From the NCBI RefSeq assembly GCF_003363265.1, contig NZ_QRBF01000006.1:232120-296119 (forward strand): a stretch of DNA of 64,000 nt, written 5' to 3'. Both the position numbers and the translations under genes were made by a program. This stretch comes from Dyella psychrodurans. Lineage in GTDB: Bacteria; Pseudomonadota; Gammaproteobacteria; Xanthomonadales; Rhodanobacteraceae. Of this stretch, positions 36,294 through 46,600 are shown one piece after another. How positions within the stretch are numbered: the first letter of the stretch is position 1; each line of letters opens with the position of its first letter. A model generated the notes under the pieces. That model was not told the origin of the DNA. It did no database searches and was given only the letters and a program-made list of their open reading frames with translations.

Positions 36294-37028
36294 ATGCGTA
36301 CTCATCGCCTTTCGCTTCGATTGATCTGCGCCAGCATCGTTGTCGCGTCGGCCTCGGCTGTGCCTCTTTACGCACAGACAAGCACCACCACCACGACGAC
36401 CACCAGTACGTCGACCGGCACGCATGAAACGTCACGGCTTACGAATGAATTCACTGGCCTGGCCGGTTCCACGACCAACGCCCAAGCGCTGGTGGATGGG
36501 TTGCGCAACGGCTCACCCATTACCTTGACAAGCACGTCCAGCACGGGCGCAACGACCACGACCACGTTTACGCCGGATACGGGCAAACTTGGTTACGGCA
36601 ACGTGCGCATTGCGCTGTCGCTGGCCCAGGCAAGCCTTGCCCAGCAGGGTATTACCGCCCCGACCTCGGCGGAATTGGCCGCGGCTTTGAACGGCGGCAC
36701 GTTGGTTCTCGCCAACGGCACCACCGTTTCGTTGCAGGGCGTGCTCGCGGCGCGCGCCGCGGGCGAAGGCTGGGGACAGATTTCAAACAAGCTCGGTTTC
36801 AAGCTCGGTGAGCTGATGCGTTCACCGAAGACGGGCGCGGATTCGGCCGCCGAAAAGCATGCGCACGTACAAGTGGCGCGCGTTGAGATCGCAAGCCATG
36901 TGAACATGGCGCATCCCGATCATGACGTGAACAAACCGGATATCGCACAGCGTCCCGAGCGTGCCGATGTCCCTGATCGTCCGGAGCGTCCCGATCGCCC
37001 GGACCACGCCGGCCGTCCCGGCGGCTAA
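36294..37028 (+). CDS. Hypothetical exported protein with Thr-rich tract and charged Pro/Arg/Asp tail
   Basis: A 244-residue secreted protein. Signal peptide ends near YAQTS. Then a Thr/Ser tract (TSTTTTTTTSTSTGT), a core of about 130 residues (IALSLAQASLAQQGITAPTSAELAAALNGGTLVLANGTTVSL, WGQISNKLGFKLGELM), and a tail rich in His, Pro, Arg and Asp (RPERADVPDRPERPDRPDH). I know no family. The gene ends 19 bases before a strong hairpin and is followed 82 bases later by an outer-membrane protein gene on the same strand. Confidence 0.75.
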   Translation: MRTHRLSLRLICASIVVASASAVPLYAQTSTTTTTTTSTSTGTHETSRLTNEFTGLAGSTTNAQALVDGLRNGSPITLTSTSSTGATTTTTFTPDTGKLGYGNVRIALSLAQASLAQQGITAPTSAELAAALNGGTLVLANGTTVSLQGVLAARAAGEGWGQISNKLGFKLGELMRSPKTGADSAAEKHAHVQVARVEIASHVNMAHPDHDVNKPDIAQRPERADVPDRPERPDRPDHAGRPGG

Positions 37029-37047
37029 GTAAATCTTCTATCTACGG

Positions 37048-37078
37048 CACGCAGCCCGGCCCGTCGCCGGGCTGCGTG
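37048..37078 (+). terminator. 13-bp hairpin between the exported protein and the outer-membrane protein
   Basis: CACGCAGCCCGGC (37048-37060) and its perfect complement (37066-37078) with a 5-base loop. The following tract has few T, so it may reduce rather than stop read-through to the next gene. Confidence 0.6.
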
Positions 37079-37110
37079 TCTCCTTGCGCATGTACACAGG
37101 ACAATTCCCG

Positions 37111-37950
37111 ATGTCGAAGAAGCCATTTTGGATGATCACCGCCGGCCTGCTGCTCGGCACCACCGCAGCACATGCCTCAGGGGCGAGCGAAGACCAGTTC
37201 AGCCTTGCTGCCGGCGTGGATTACACCAGCGGCAAATATGGCACCGACACCACCACGGACATCTGGTCCGTCCCGCTCACGGCGACCTACAACATGGATC
37301 GCTGGACCTTCAAGCTGGTAGTGCCCTACATCGGCATCAGCGGCGCCGGCAACGTGATCCCGGGCGTTGGCCGGGTCAACAACACCAACCCGCATGGCCG
37401 AGGTCACGGCCATGGCACCGGTGCCGCCGCGAACGCCGGCACCACCACCGCTTCAGGTACCGGTTCCGCATCGGGACTGGGCGACATCGTTGCCTCTGCG
37501 GGCTATGAAGTTTTCCAGAGCAACGACCATAGCTTCGGCGTGGACCTCACCGGCAAAATCAAATTCGGCACCGCGGACGCCAACCAGGGACTGGGCACCG
37601 GCGAAAATGACTACGGCGCCTCGCTCGACACATACAAGGTCTATGGCAACTGGACCGCGTTCGGCGGCGTGGGCTGGATGAAATACGGCAGCTCGCCATA
37701 CATCCAGCTGAAAAACGGCTTCAACGCCAACGTCGGCCTCGGCTACAAGCTCAGTCACGACGATGATTTCGGCGCCTATTACTACTATCGCGAAAAGATC
37801 GCCGCGAACGGCGGACAACAAAGCGAAGTCACCGCCTATTGGAACCACAAGCTGAATCAGAACCTGAGGCTGCAGGCGTATGTTCTGGGCGGGTTCGCCA
37901 ATGGCAGTCCGGACTATGGCCTCGGTGCGAGCCTCAAATATCTGTTCTAG
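37111..37950 (+). CDS. Outer membrane beta-barrel protein (MetA/phenol-pathway transporter-like)
   Basis: A 279-residue exported protein. The ATG at 37111 (MSKKPFWMITAGLLLG) gives a signal peptide cleaved near AHASG. The mature sequence alternates hydrophobic and polar residues in short strands (SLAAGVDYTSGKYG, SVPLTATYNMDRWTFKLVVPYIGI), with a Gly/Thr-rich insertion (GRGHGHGTGAAANAGTTTASGTG), and ends in LF as outer membrane barrels do. Similar to the 'MetA-pathway of phenol degradation' transporter family. It probably lets small hydrophobic molecules through. Likely co-transcribed with the Thr-rich exported protein. Confidence 0.7.
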   Translation: MSKKPFWMITAGLLLGTTAAHASGASEDQFSLAAGVDYTSGKYGTDTTTDIWSVPLTATYNMDRWTFKLVVPYIGISGAGNVIPGVGRVNNTNPHGRGHGHGTGAAANAGTTTASGTGSASGLGDIVASAGYEVFQSNDHSFGVDLTGKIKFGTADANQGLGTGENDYGASLDTYKVYGNWTAFGGVGWMKYGSSPYIQLKNGFNANVGLGYKLSHDDDFGAYYYYREKIAANGGQQSEVTAYWNHKLNQNLRLQAYVLGGFANGSPDYGLGASLKYLF

Positions 37951-38076
37951 ACAGAGATGGCAGCAGGTGCGAATACAGAGGTCTTGGACGGCAACTTGTG
38001 TTTCTTGACGAAGCGGACCGGCTCACCGTACATGCCAACGACGTGCGCGCTAAGGCTGCATAAAAATTATCTTGCA

Positions 38077-38105
38077 TTCGCTCCGCGCGCCTGTCGCGGA
38101 GCGAA
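38077..38105 (-). terminator. Hairpin downstream of ahpF
   Basis: An 11-bp perfect stem (TTCGCTCCGCG at 38077-38087 with its complement at 38095-38105), 7-base loop, 12 bases past the ahpF stop. A run of five A (38062-38066) lies about 10 bases further on the plus strand. Probable terminator of the ahpF transcript, possibly also of the convergent outer-membrane gene. Confidence 0.6.
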
Positions 38106-38116
38106 CGATTCCTTCA

Positions 38117-39700
38117 TCAGGCCGCGAGCGCTTCTTCAGCCACGACAGGCAGTCGAATGAGATAGTCGAAAGCGCCGAGCGATGCCTTGGCGCCTTCGCC
38201 CATGGCAATCACGATCTGCTTGTACGGCACGGTGGTGACGTCGCCCGCCGCGAAGACGCCGGGTATCGACGTTTCGCCGCGCGCGTCGACTTCGATTTCG
38301 CCGCGCGGCGAGAGCTTCAGCGTGCCCTTGAGCCATTCGGTATTCGGCAATAGGCCGATCTGCACGAATACACCCTCGAGCTGCACCTGCTTGTGCTGGC
38401 CGCTGGCGCGATCGGTGTACGCCAGGCTGGTGACTTTCTTGTCGTCACCCAGCACTTCGGTCGTTTGCGCGTTCACGATCACATCGACATTGGCGAGGCT
38501 GCGCAGCTTGCGCTGCAGTACTTCGTCGGCGCGCAGCTTGCTGTCGAATTCCAGCAGGGTGACGTGCTGGACGAGACCGGCCAGATCGATGGCCGCTTCC
38601 ACGCCCGAATTGCCGCCGCCAATGACCGCCACGCGCTTGCCCTTGAACAGCGGGCCGTCGCAATGCGGACAGTAGGTCACGCCCTTGTTGCGGTATTCCT
38701 GCTCGCCCGGCACGTTCATGTTGCGCCAGCGCGCGCCGGTGGACAGCACGACGGTTTTCGCTTTCAGCGATGCGCCGCCGGCCAGCTTCACTTCGATCAG
38801 GCCGCCCGGCTGCGTAGCCGGAATCAATTGCTCGGCGCGTTGCAGGTTCATCACGTCCACGTCGTATTCGTGCACATGCTGTTCCAGCGCGGAAGCGAGC
38901 TTGGGGCCTTCGGTGTACGGCACCGAGATGAAGTTTTCGATCGCCATGGTGTCCAGCACCTGGCCGCCGAAGCGCTCGGCCGCGACGCCGGTGCGAATGC
39001 CTTTGCGCGCGGCGTAGATCGCCGCTGAAGCGCCGGCGGGACCGCCACCGACCACGAGCACGTCGAAGGCAGCCTTGTTCTTGATCTTCTCCGCGGCACG
39101 CTGGCCCGCGCCGATGTCGAGGCGCGCGGCGATCTGTTCGATCGTCATGCGGCCCTGGTCGAACGGCTCGCCGTTGAGGAACACGGTGGGCACCGACATC
39201 ACCTGGCGCTGATTCACTTCATCCTGAAACAGCGCACCGTCGATGGCGATGTGCTTGATGTTGGGATTGAGCACGCTCATCAGGTTGAGCGCCTGCACCG
39301 TATCCGGGCAGCTGTGGCACGACAGGGACATGAACGTTTCGAAGACATGCTCGCCTTCCAGGTGACGCACCTGTTCGATCACTTCCTCCGATGCCTTGGA
39401 CGGATGGCCTCCCACCTGCAGCAGCGCCAGCACCAGCGATGTGAACTCGTGGCCCATCGGGATGCCTGCGAAGCGCACGCCCACATCCGTGCCCGAGCGA
39501 TTGATGGCGAACGACGGCTTGCGCGCATCGTTGCCGTTGGTGCGCAACGACACGCGCTCGGACACGGACTCGATGTCTTTCAGCAGCGAAAGCAGTTCCT
39601 GCGACGCAGCACCATCGTCGAGCGAGGCCACCAGTTCGATCGGGTGCGTGACCTTCTCGAGATAGGCCTTCAACTGTGTTTTGAGTTCGGTATCCAGCAT
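38117..39700 (-). CDS. ahpF: Alkyl hydroperoxide reductase subunit F
   Basis: A 527-residue flavoprotein that moves electrons from NADH to AhpC, so that AhpC can reduce hydrogen peroxide and organic hydroperoxides. Start [17 protein letters not shown] at 39700, matching family N-termini; the longer frame adds 15 unrelated residues. The N-terminal domain has the redox pair Cys128/Cys131 (SCHSCPD). The C-terminal half has the FAD loop [14 protein letters not shown], the active disulfide TYCPHCDG and a second nucleotide loop [17 protein letters not shown]. Second gene after ahpC, separated by 152 bases with a weak hairpin. Confidence 0.97.
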   Translation of the reverse strand: MLDTELKTQLKAYLEKVTHPIELVASLDDGAASQELLSLLKDIESVSERVSLRTNGNDARKPSFAINRSGTDVGVRFAGIPMGHEFTSLVLALLQVGGHPSKASEEVIEQVRHLEGEHVFETFMSLSCHSCPDTVQALNLMSVLNPNIKHIAIDGALFQDEVNQRQVMSVPTVFLNGEPFDQGRMTIEQIAARLDIGAGQRAAEKIKNKAAFDVLVVGGGPAGASAAIYAARKGIRTGVAAERFGGQVLDTMAIENFISVPYTEGPKLASALEQHVHEYDVDVMNLQRAEQLIPATQPGGLIEVKLAGGASLKAKTVVLSTGARWRNMNVPGEQEYRNKGVTYCPHCDGPLFKGKRVAVIGGGNSGVEAAIDLAGLVQHVTLLEFDSKLRADEVLQRKLRSLANVDVIVNAQTTEVLGDDKKVTSLAYTDRASGQHKQVQLEGVFVQIGLLPNTEWLKGTLKLSPRGEIEVDARGETSIPGVFAAGDVTTVPYKQIVIAMGEGAKASLGAFDYLIRLPVVAEEALAA

Positions 39701-39782
39701 GGGTGACAGCTCCATCGATGTGTGCGGGTTGCACGCCGCCGACACCGGCGTGTGACCGGATGCGGCGGCGGCGGGAAAAGGT

Positions 39783-39806
39783 GGGCCCGACAGGAGCGAC
39801 GGGCCC
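39783..39806 (-). terminator. Weak hairpin between ahpC and ahpF
   Basis: GGGCCCG (39783-39789) and CGGGCCC (39800-39806) around a 10-base loop, about 47 bases past the ahpC stop. On the minus strand ACCTTTT follows. A partial terminator here would make ahpC mRNA more abundant than ahpF. Confidence 0.45.
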
Positions 39807-39852
39807 GATGCGGTTCAAAAATCGGGGTGGAACCGCAAGACGAACGGGTGAA

Positions 39853-40416
39853 TCAGATCTTGCCGACCAGGTCGAGCGACGGCTTCAGGGTGGCCGCGCC
39901 TTCCTTCCACTTGGCCGGGCACACTTCGCCCGGATGCGCGGCCACGTATTGCGCGGCCTTGACCTTGCGCAGCAGTTCGGACGCGTCGCGGCCGATGCCG
40001 TTGTCGTGGATTTCGCACAGCTTGATCTGGCCTTCCGGATTGATCACGAAGGTGCCGCGCAGCGCGAGGCCTTCTTCTTCGATCATCACGTCGAAGTTGC
40101 GCGTGATGGTGCCGGTCGGATCGCCCACCAGCGGATACTTCACCTTGCCGATCGCATCGGAGGTGTCGTGCCAGGCTTTGTGCGCGAAGTGCGTGTCGGT
40201 CGACACGCCGTAGATTTCCACGCCCAGCTTCTGGAATTCAGCGTAGTGATCGGCCAGGTCTTCCAGCTCGGTGGGGCAGACGAAGGTGAAGTCGGCCGGG
40301 TAGAACACCACCACGGACCACTTGCCCTTGAGGGTGGCATCGGTCACGTCGATGAACTTGCCGTCCTTGTAGGCAGTGGCCTTGAACGGTTTGATTTCCG
40401 TATTGATGAGCGACAT
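39853..40416 (-). CDS. ahpC: Alkyl hydroperoxide reductase subunit C (peroxiredoxin)
   Basis: A 187-residue 2-Cys peroxiredoxin. Peroxidatic Cys47 in FTFVCPTE and resolving Cys166 in GEVCPAKW are both present, and the length matches AhpC. It reduces hydrogen peroxide, alkyl hydroperoxides and peroxynitrite in the cytoplasm and is recycled by AhpF. Upstream lies an OxyR-type site (40480-40516). First gene of the ahpCF pair. Confidence 0.98.
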   Translation of the reverse strand: MSLINTEIKPFKATAYKDGKFIDVTDATLKGKWSVVVFYPADFTFVCPTELEDLADHYAEFQKLGVEIYGVSTDTHFAHKAWHDTSDAIGKVKYPLVGDPTGTITRNFDVMIEEEGLALRGTFVINPEGQIKLCEIHDNGIGRDASELLRKVKAAQYVAAHPGEVCPAKWKEGAATLKPSLDLVGKI

Positions 40417-40479
40417 CTATTTTTTCCGCGAGGTTGTGGTGAAAGACGCAACGATAGAGATGCGCTCGCGGCATGGCTA

Positions 40480-40516
40480 ATTGATTGTCGAGATCAGATT
40501 GATTGGCGATGTCTAT
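40480..40516 (-). promoter_or_regulatory. Candidate OxyR binding site upstream of ahpC
   Basis: On the minus strand the four quarter-sites ATAG, CAAT, ATCT and CAAT occur with exactly 7 bases between each, the spacing of the OxyR consensus ATAG-N7-CTAT-N7-ATAG-N7-CTAT. Matches are 4, 3, 2 and 3 of 4. The site is 64-100 bases before the ahpC start, the usual place for OxyR activation. Confidence 0.45.
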
Positions 40517-40575
40517 CGAAAGGGCGCCCGCGCGCTGACATCGAAGCGCACGGTCCCTTCGACTTGTTTCGAGCG

Positions 40576-42090
40576 CTAAGTGCTTTTCAATCGTAAAAGC
40601 ACGGCCGAACAGGCAGGCAGAGCCACGTTCGCGTCACCGCGAGCATCCGACTCGAGCTGTTGCTGCGATTGATCCTGCCAATCGCCGCTGGCGATGGCGT
40701 CGCTGTCCCGGCCAAGGCTCACGTGATGGACATCGTCAGGCGCTGGTCCCTGAAGTCGCACCACGTCCAGCTTCGCGTGCGGCGGCAGGCCTTCGATCCG
40801 CATCTGGCATGCGCGCGTTTGTTCCTTGTTGAAGATCGCCAGCAACCATTGCCGATCGCGCTGCGCCGCATACGCGGTGACGTTGCCGTTGCCTGTCTGC
40901 AACTCGCTCTCCATCAGATTTGCACCAGCAAAACGGCTGGCGAGCAGCATGCCGTAGTAGAGCGGCAGCGGCGAAAATCCTTCGTCCACGTTGCCCGCGA
41001 TAGGTGCATAGCGCGCACTGACACTGTCGCGTCGAGCCTGCGCATCGGCCGAGCCAAGGTTGGGATGCACGGCGTTGCCCAGCGACGTTTCCACCGCCGT
41101 CAGGGAACCGCCGTGGAAATGGATGCCCGCTACACCACGACTTGCCATCGCCAGCATGAAGTCGCCGCCCCACAACGCCGCCGCGAGTGTATTGCTCACG
41201 CCCAACTGGCCACCCAGGTAGTAGGAGTTCACTTCTGTCAACCGGAAAGGCAATGCACTTTGCGCATGGATGCTCGCGACTTCGGCATAGAAGTCGTTGT
41301 CGGGCGAGAGCAACTCGCTGATGCTGCCGTGCGGCGCGCCGCCACGGTAGTAGTGCCGGCTGAGAAACACCGGATGCGCAGTTTGCTCGTGCGCAAAGTC
41401 CAGCACCCAATCGGTGTTGGCGCCGGTGTCGGGGCCGGCGATCGGCAGGTCGGGCATGGCCTGGCGCAATGCGTTGGCGGTGCGTTGCCAGCGGTCGTGA
41501 TAATCCGCGTACGTCTTGAAGAAGTTGTTCGGTTCGTTGCCGATCTGCACGGCAAGCAGGTCGTCACCCACCGCGTTTTGCACGGCGCGCGCCAGTTCGA
41601 CCGCCATCTCGGGCAGATCGATTTTCAGATTGACGCCGAAGACGAGCTTCCAGCCCGTCGCGCGCAGAAATGCCGCCAGCGGCTGCAGCGCTTCGGGTTT
41701 GAGCGTGATCGGCGGCACCGCTTTGCCGCGCCAATCGCGCAACACCGGCCACGGCGCACTCGGCCGATACGGCCCCCCCAGCGTGAAATCGCTGGTGTTG
41801 CCGCCGATGCGCAGCACGCCATGCGGACCAAGCTGACGGAACAAGGCGATCAGCGCATGGTTGTCGGCCGAAAAGAAACGCGGATCGAGCAGTTGCGCCG
41901 TTTCATAGCTGAAGCCGTACAGGCTTTCGCTGATCGCACCGAGCTGCTTGCGCGGGTTCAATCGCCAGCGGCCTTCGACGCTTGCACCCGATGCATCCGC
42001 CCCCTTCGCGGCAAGGCCTGGCCATGTGGCGGCGGCCAGAAGCGCCAGCGTGGATTGGCAAAAGCGTCTGCGCGACGGACTGTGCTGCAT
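40576..42090 (-). CDS. Secreted GH79-like glycoside hydrolase
   Basis: A 504-residue exported enzyme. The ATG at 42090 gives a Tat-type leader with SRRRFCQS and a hydrophobic stretch ending near GLAA; the frame to 42297 is not protein-like. The barrel contains VLRIGGNTSDF, AVQIGNEPNNFF (acid/base Glu186) and FRLTEVNSYY (nucleophile Glu286), the retaining clan-A layout of GH79 (beta-glucuronidase/heparanase-like). A C-terminal beta-domain ends the protein. Substrates would be beta-linked glycans, perhaps uronic-acid bearing. It flanks the LacI gene divergently and belongs to the sugar locus. Confidence 0.75.
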   Translation of the reverse strand: MQHSPSRRRFCQSTLALLAAATWPGLAAKGADASGASVEGRWRLNPRKQLGAISESLYGFSYETAQLLDPRFFSADNHALIALFRQLGPHGVLRIGGNTSDFTLGGPYRPSAPWPVLRDWRGKAVPPITLKPEALQPLAAFLRATGWKLVFGVNLKIDLPEMAVELARAVQNAVGDDLLAVQIGNEPNNFFKTYADYHDRWQRTANALRQAMPDLPIAGPDTGANTDWVLDFAHEQTAHPVFLSRHYYRGGAPHGSISELLSPDNDFYAEVASIHAQSALPFRLTEVNSYYLGGQLGVSNTLAAALWGGDFMLAMASRGVAGIHFHGGSLTAVETSLGNAVHPNLGSADAQARRDSVSARYAPIAGNVDEGFSPLPLYYGMLLASRFAGANLMESELQTGNGNVTAYAAQRDRQWLLAIFNKEQTRACQMRIEGLPPHAKLDVVRLQGPAPDDVHHVSLGRDSDAIASGDWQDQSQQQLESDARGDANVALPACSAVLLRLKST

Positions 42091-42584
42091 CGGTTGGGGC
42101 TCCTGTGCATGGGGTCTGCTAGTTCTAGGGATTTGTCGTTTACGCAGGGTCAAATGGCAACCCCATCCGCACGCGGTCGCTCGACGAGTGACTCGTTTTG
42201 AGCACTCGAACACTCGCGGGTGGACCGAGACGGTCATGACGCGGACGTGATGTGCGCAAGCGCATGACGGCGCATCGCTGCTTTGCTCCGCATGCACGCG
42301 AATCGCATTTCATGCACGACGCTGAATCGTTGCTATGCGCAGCCGACGACTTGTGCTGCGGCGCCACGCCAAAAGGAACGCGAAGAAAATCCCGCCAAAC
42401 GACCTCTCCTGCCCGCTGGCCGCCCGCAAATTTCTTGCAATGCAGCATGAGAACGCAAAATTTGCCTTTGCAAGTTGTCATGAAAACGTTTACGTTTGCG
42501 CCGACTCGAGCATGAAAACGTTTACGTTTGGCCCGTCGTATGGACTGATATCGTTCGTACTTCCCAGGACGCAGGAAGCTCTCG
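42091..42584. other. Divergent control region of the sugar locus
   Basis: About 494 bases between the GH79-like gene and lacI. Its right part has the two operator copies at 42479-42530. The rest shows no gene or hairpin. Confidence 0.5.
42479..42530. promoter_or_regulatory. Twin LacI-family operators before the regulator
   Basis: A 20-bp sequence is repeated exactly at 42479-42498 and 42511-42530, 32 bp apart (three helical turns). Each contains GAAAACGTTTAC (42482-42493; 42514-42525), an imperfect form of the LacI-family palindrome GTAAACGTTTAC, with one mismatch in the left arm. They lie 55-106 bases before the LacI start and would let LacI repress its own operon, including the receptor. 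Confidence 0.75.
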
Positions 42585-43637
42585 ATGACGACCAAAAACG
42601 CAACGATCAAAGACGTGGCACGCGAGGCGAAAGTCTCCGTCGCCTCCGTGTCGCGCGTGCTCAACGGTACCGGCGGTGTAACTCCCCAAACGCAGAAAAT
42701 AGTGCGGGAAGTGGCGGCCCGCCTGCACTATGTCCCCGATAGCGCCGCGCGCAGCCTGATCACCGGGCGTACCCACACCATCGGGGCGGTGCTGCCTGAC
42801 CTGTACGGCGAGTTCTTCTCCGAACTGATCCGCGGCATCGACCTTGCCGCGCGTGCACGCGGATTGCACCTGTTGGTTTCCAGCTCCCACGACGGCGTGG
42901 AAGATGCCGCCGCCGCGGTGCGCGCGATGCGCGGCCGGGTCGACGGCATGCTGATTCTTTCCGAATACGTCGACGCGGCCTTCCTGGATGCCAACCTGCC
43001 AGCCAATCTGCCGGCGGTACTGCTCAACAGCGCCGTGAAGAGCACGCGCTATCCCGTGCTCAACATCGACAACCGCGCCGGGGCCAGCGCCATGGTGCAG
43101 CACCTGGTGAGCGCGGGCCGCGAGCGCGTGGCTTTCATTGCCGGACCGAAAACCAACTTCGACGCGCAGCAACGCGACAAGGGTTATCGCGCCGCGATGG
43201 CCAAGTACGCACCGGATGCGCCGTTGAATATCGTCGCCGGCGATTTCAGCGAAGAATCCGGCTATCGCGCCGGGCGCGAATTGCTCGCGCAGAAAACCCG
43301 GCCGGATGCGGTGTTCGCCGCCAACGACATGATGGCGGTCGGCTGCATGCTGGCCTTCAAGGAAGCCGGCGTTCGCGTTCCGCAAGACATCGCCCTCGCC
43401 GGCTTCGACGACATTCTGATTGCGCGCTACGTGTCGCCGCCGCTCAGCACGGTGCAGGTGCGTATCGCCGATCTTGGCCGCGTCGCATTGGAACGCCTGG
43501 CCAGCCTGCTGAATCCGGAAGACAGCACGCCGGCTTCGGTGCAAACGCTCGGATGCGACATCGTAGTTCGCGAAACCAGTGGCGGAAGCGTCAGCGCCGC
43601 CGCGCCGCGGCGACCGCGCCGCCCATTACCACCATAA
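42585..43637 (+). CDS. LacI-family transcriptional regulator
   Basis: A 350-residue sugar-responsive repressor. Helix-turn-helix at residues 6-26 (ATIKDVAREAKVSVASVSRVLNG) with the hinge helix about 50-60 (SAARSLITGR). The ligand domain is a periplasmic-binding-protein fold (HTIGAVLPDLYGEFFSELIRGI; NIDNRAGASAMVQHL; RPDAVFAANDMMAVG; VPQDIALAGFDDILIARYVSPPLSTVQ). AGGAAG precedes the ATG. It is followed after 34 bases by the TonB-dependent receptor and preceded by two operators, so it probably autoregulates and controls the glycan locus. The basic tail RRPRRPLPP is a small oddity. Confidence 0.93.
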   Translation: MTTKNATIKDVAREAKVSVASVSRVLNGTGGVTPQTQKIVREVAARLHYVPDSAARSLITGRTHTIGAVLPDLYGEFFSELIRGIDLAARARGLHLLVSSSHDGVEDAAAAVRAMRGRVDGMLILSEYVDAAFLDANLPANLPAVLLNSAVKSTRYPVLNIDNRAGASAMVQHLVSAGRERVAFIAGPKTNFDAQQRDKGYRAAMAKYAPDAPLNIVAGDFSEESGYRAGRELLAQKTRPDAVFAANDMMAVGCMLAFKEAGVRVPQDIALAGFDDILIARYVSPPLSTVQVRIADLGRVALERLASLLNPEDSTPASVQTLGCDIVVRETSGGSVSAAAPRRPRRPLPP

Positions 43638-43671
43638 CGACACCACAGCAAATCTGTTGGGAGGGGAGACA

Positions 43672-46600
43672 ATGAGAGCAAAGTCGAATTACAAGAAGCT
43701 GGTGCTTGCGCGTTTTATTGCCGCATCGATTACCGCGACCGCGGCCTTACCGATGGTTTCCTTCGCACAGAGCTCTGATGCAAACCTACGCGGCTCCGCC
43801 GCACCCAACACGACCGTTACGGCCAAAAACATCGCGACCGGCTTGACGCGCGTGACCACCTCCGGCAAGGACGGCAGCTACGCGCTGGTGAGCTTGCCGC
43901 CGGGCACCTATCAGGTCGATGCAGGCCCCGGCACCGAACACACCGTCACGCTCACCGTGGCGTCCACCGCCACGCTCAACCTTGCTGCGGCGGCGCCTGC
44001 GGTCAACGCCAAGAACCTCGGCAGTGTGAACGTTAGCGCCACCACGTTGCCTGAGATGACCACCTCGGAGGTGGGCACCACCATTTCGCAACGCGAGATC
44101 GCAACGGTTCCGCAGATCACGCGCAACTTCCTCGAATTTGCCGATACCGTGCCGGGCATGGTGTTCACCGTGCAGCAGAACGGCAATACCAGCCTGCAAT
44201 CCGGCGGCCAGGCGCCATCCGGCATCAACGTTTACATCGACGGCATCGGCCAGAAGAACTACGTGGAGAACGGCGGCATTACCGGTCAGAACTCAAGCCA
44301 GGGCAACCCGTTCCCGCAGCTTGCGATCGGCGAATACAAGGTCGTCACGTCCAACTACAAGGCCGAATTCGACCAGATCTCCAGCGCCGCGGTGATCGCG
44401 GAAACCAAGTCCGGCACCAACGAATTCCACGGCGAAGTGTTCGGCGACTGGACCGATACGCGCCTGCGTTCCATGACGCCCGCGGAAACCGCCACCGACA
44501 AGAAGACACCCTCGCACGACAAGGAATACGGCTTCGCTTTCGGCGGCCCGATCATCCAGGACAAGGCGCATTTCTTCATCGCGTACGAAGGCAAGGAATA
44601 CGACACGCCGATCACGGTCGTGCCCGGCAACGGCTCGCCGCAAATCATTTCGCAACTGCCGGCCAGCGCTCTGGCGCAGCTTGGGCCATCGGGCTTGCCG
44701 TTCAAGGAAAACCTGTACTTCGTCAAGTTCGACTACGAGCCGACCAACCGCGACCGCATCGAAGTGAGCGGCAAGGATCGCGATGAAACCGCCATCACCG
44801 GCACCGGCACGGGCGTGGCTGCATCGTCGGCGCTCAATCAGGTCAACTACGATCGCCGCTTCGACATCCGCTGGGATCACAGCTCCGACAGCTGGTTCAA
44901 CCGCCTGCAGGCCACCTACGAGAACGCGTTCTTCCATCCGACGGCCATCAACTACGGCAACGGCAACGTCTACACGGTCTACAACAACCAGAACCAGAGC
45001 ATTTTGACCGACGGCGCGGCGAGCCCGCTCGGCACGCAAGACAAAGGCCAGAAAGGCCCCGCCCTGCAGGACGACCTCACGTTCAACGACTTCGAATGGC
45101 ACGGCGACCACGTCATCAAGATGGGCGCCAAGATCAAGCTCATACAACTCACCGCACAGGATGCTGGCGAGTTCAATCCGCAGTTCTCCTATGACGTGAC
45201 GCCTACCGGAACCCTGAATGTTCCCTACCAGGTGCTGTTCCCGATCACGCTGCCGGGCACCAGTCCGGTGGTCCGAACCAACGACAAGCAATTTGGTACT
45301 TACATCCAGGACGACTGGACGGTGGACGAGCATCTCACCTTGAACCTGGGTGTTCGCTGGGATTACGAAGAAACGCCTTCGTACCTCAACTTCGTGACGC
45401 CGCAATCGGTCGTCAATGCGCTCAACGCGCTGAACCCCTATCCCGGCGCGACCCCGGGGCAGACCTATGCGCAGTCGCTCGCGCTGGGCGGCGTGAACGT
45501 GAACGACTACATCAGCACGGGTCACAATCGTCACGCGCAAACCAATGAGTTCCAGCCGCGCTTCGGTTTCTCCTATGACATCAACGGCGACCAGGAGCAT
45601 GTGATCCATGGCGGTGCCGGCCGTTCCTACGACCGCACCATCTACGAGATCCTGCAGCTCGAACAGACGAAGCTGGCGCTGTCCGAAGCGACCATCACGT
45701 TTCCGAACCAGTACCACTCGTGCACGGCGAGCCCCACCTGCATTCCGTGGAATCCCGCTTATCTCAACGGCATCGGCGTACTGCAGGGCCTGCTGACCGG
45801 CACCACCGCGGGCCGCGAAGTGGATCTGATGAATAACAACCTCAAGACGCCGTATTCCGATCAGATCAGCATCGGCATGCGCAACCAGATCGGCGATTGG
45901 ATCACCGATGTGACCTTGGCGCAGGTCAACCGTTTCAACGGCGTGGTGTTCACGCTCGGCAATCGTTGGCCCAACGGCGCGTTCTGGCAAAACGGCGGTC
46001 AGCCCTGGAGCCAGAGCATTCCCGGCTTCGGCAATCTGATCATTGCCAACAATGGCCTTACGCAGAAGACGCAGCAGGTGCTGGTGTCGTTGCAAAAGCC
46101 CTACACGCCCGAATCCAAATGGGGCATCAACATTGCGTACACGTATACGAAGGCGAAGCAGAATAACGACAACCAGGATGTGACCGACCAATACGCGTTC
46201 GACGAGGCCACGATCCAGGATTACCCGTACGTCAATTCCGCCGTGGCCAAGCATCGCCTGGTGGTTTCCGGTTCGAACGATGCGCCATGGGGCCTGCTGT
46301 TCGGTTACAAGCTCACGCTGGCCACGCCTATCCCAGGCATCAACCTGGCGTGCTATGGCGCACCGGCTCCGGGCAACGGCAGCCTGGGAAGCGGTTGCCT
46401 CCCGTACTCGTTTACGCCGCCGGGTTCGCGTTTCCTGAGCGGACCGATCTTTGGTTATCGCTCGATCGATTTCCAGGTCACCAAGAACTTCAAGATCTAC
46501 GGCAACTTCGACGGTTACGTGCGTTTCGATCTGCTGAACGCGTTCAACTGGAACAATTACAGCGACTACATCTACAACTACGGTTCCAGCGGCACGTTCA

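Noticed and set aside
40660-42201. 513-codon open frame on the plus strand
   Set aside because: Antisense to the GH79-like gene, no protein features.
44293-46254. 653-codon open frame on the minus strand
   Set aside because: Antisense to the TonB-dependent receptor, Val/Arg/Asp-rich composition, no start context; a shadow.
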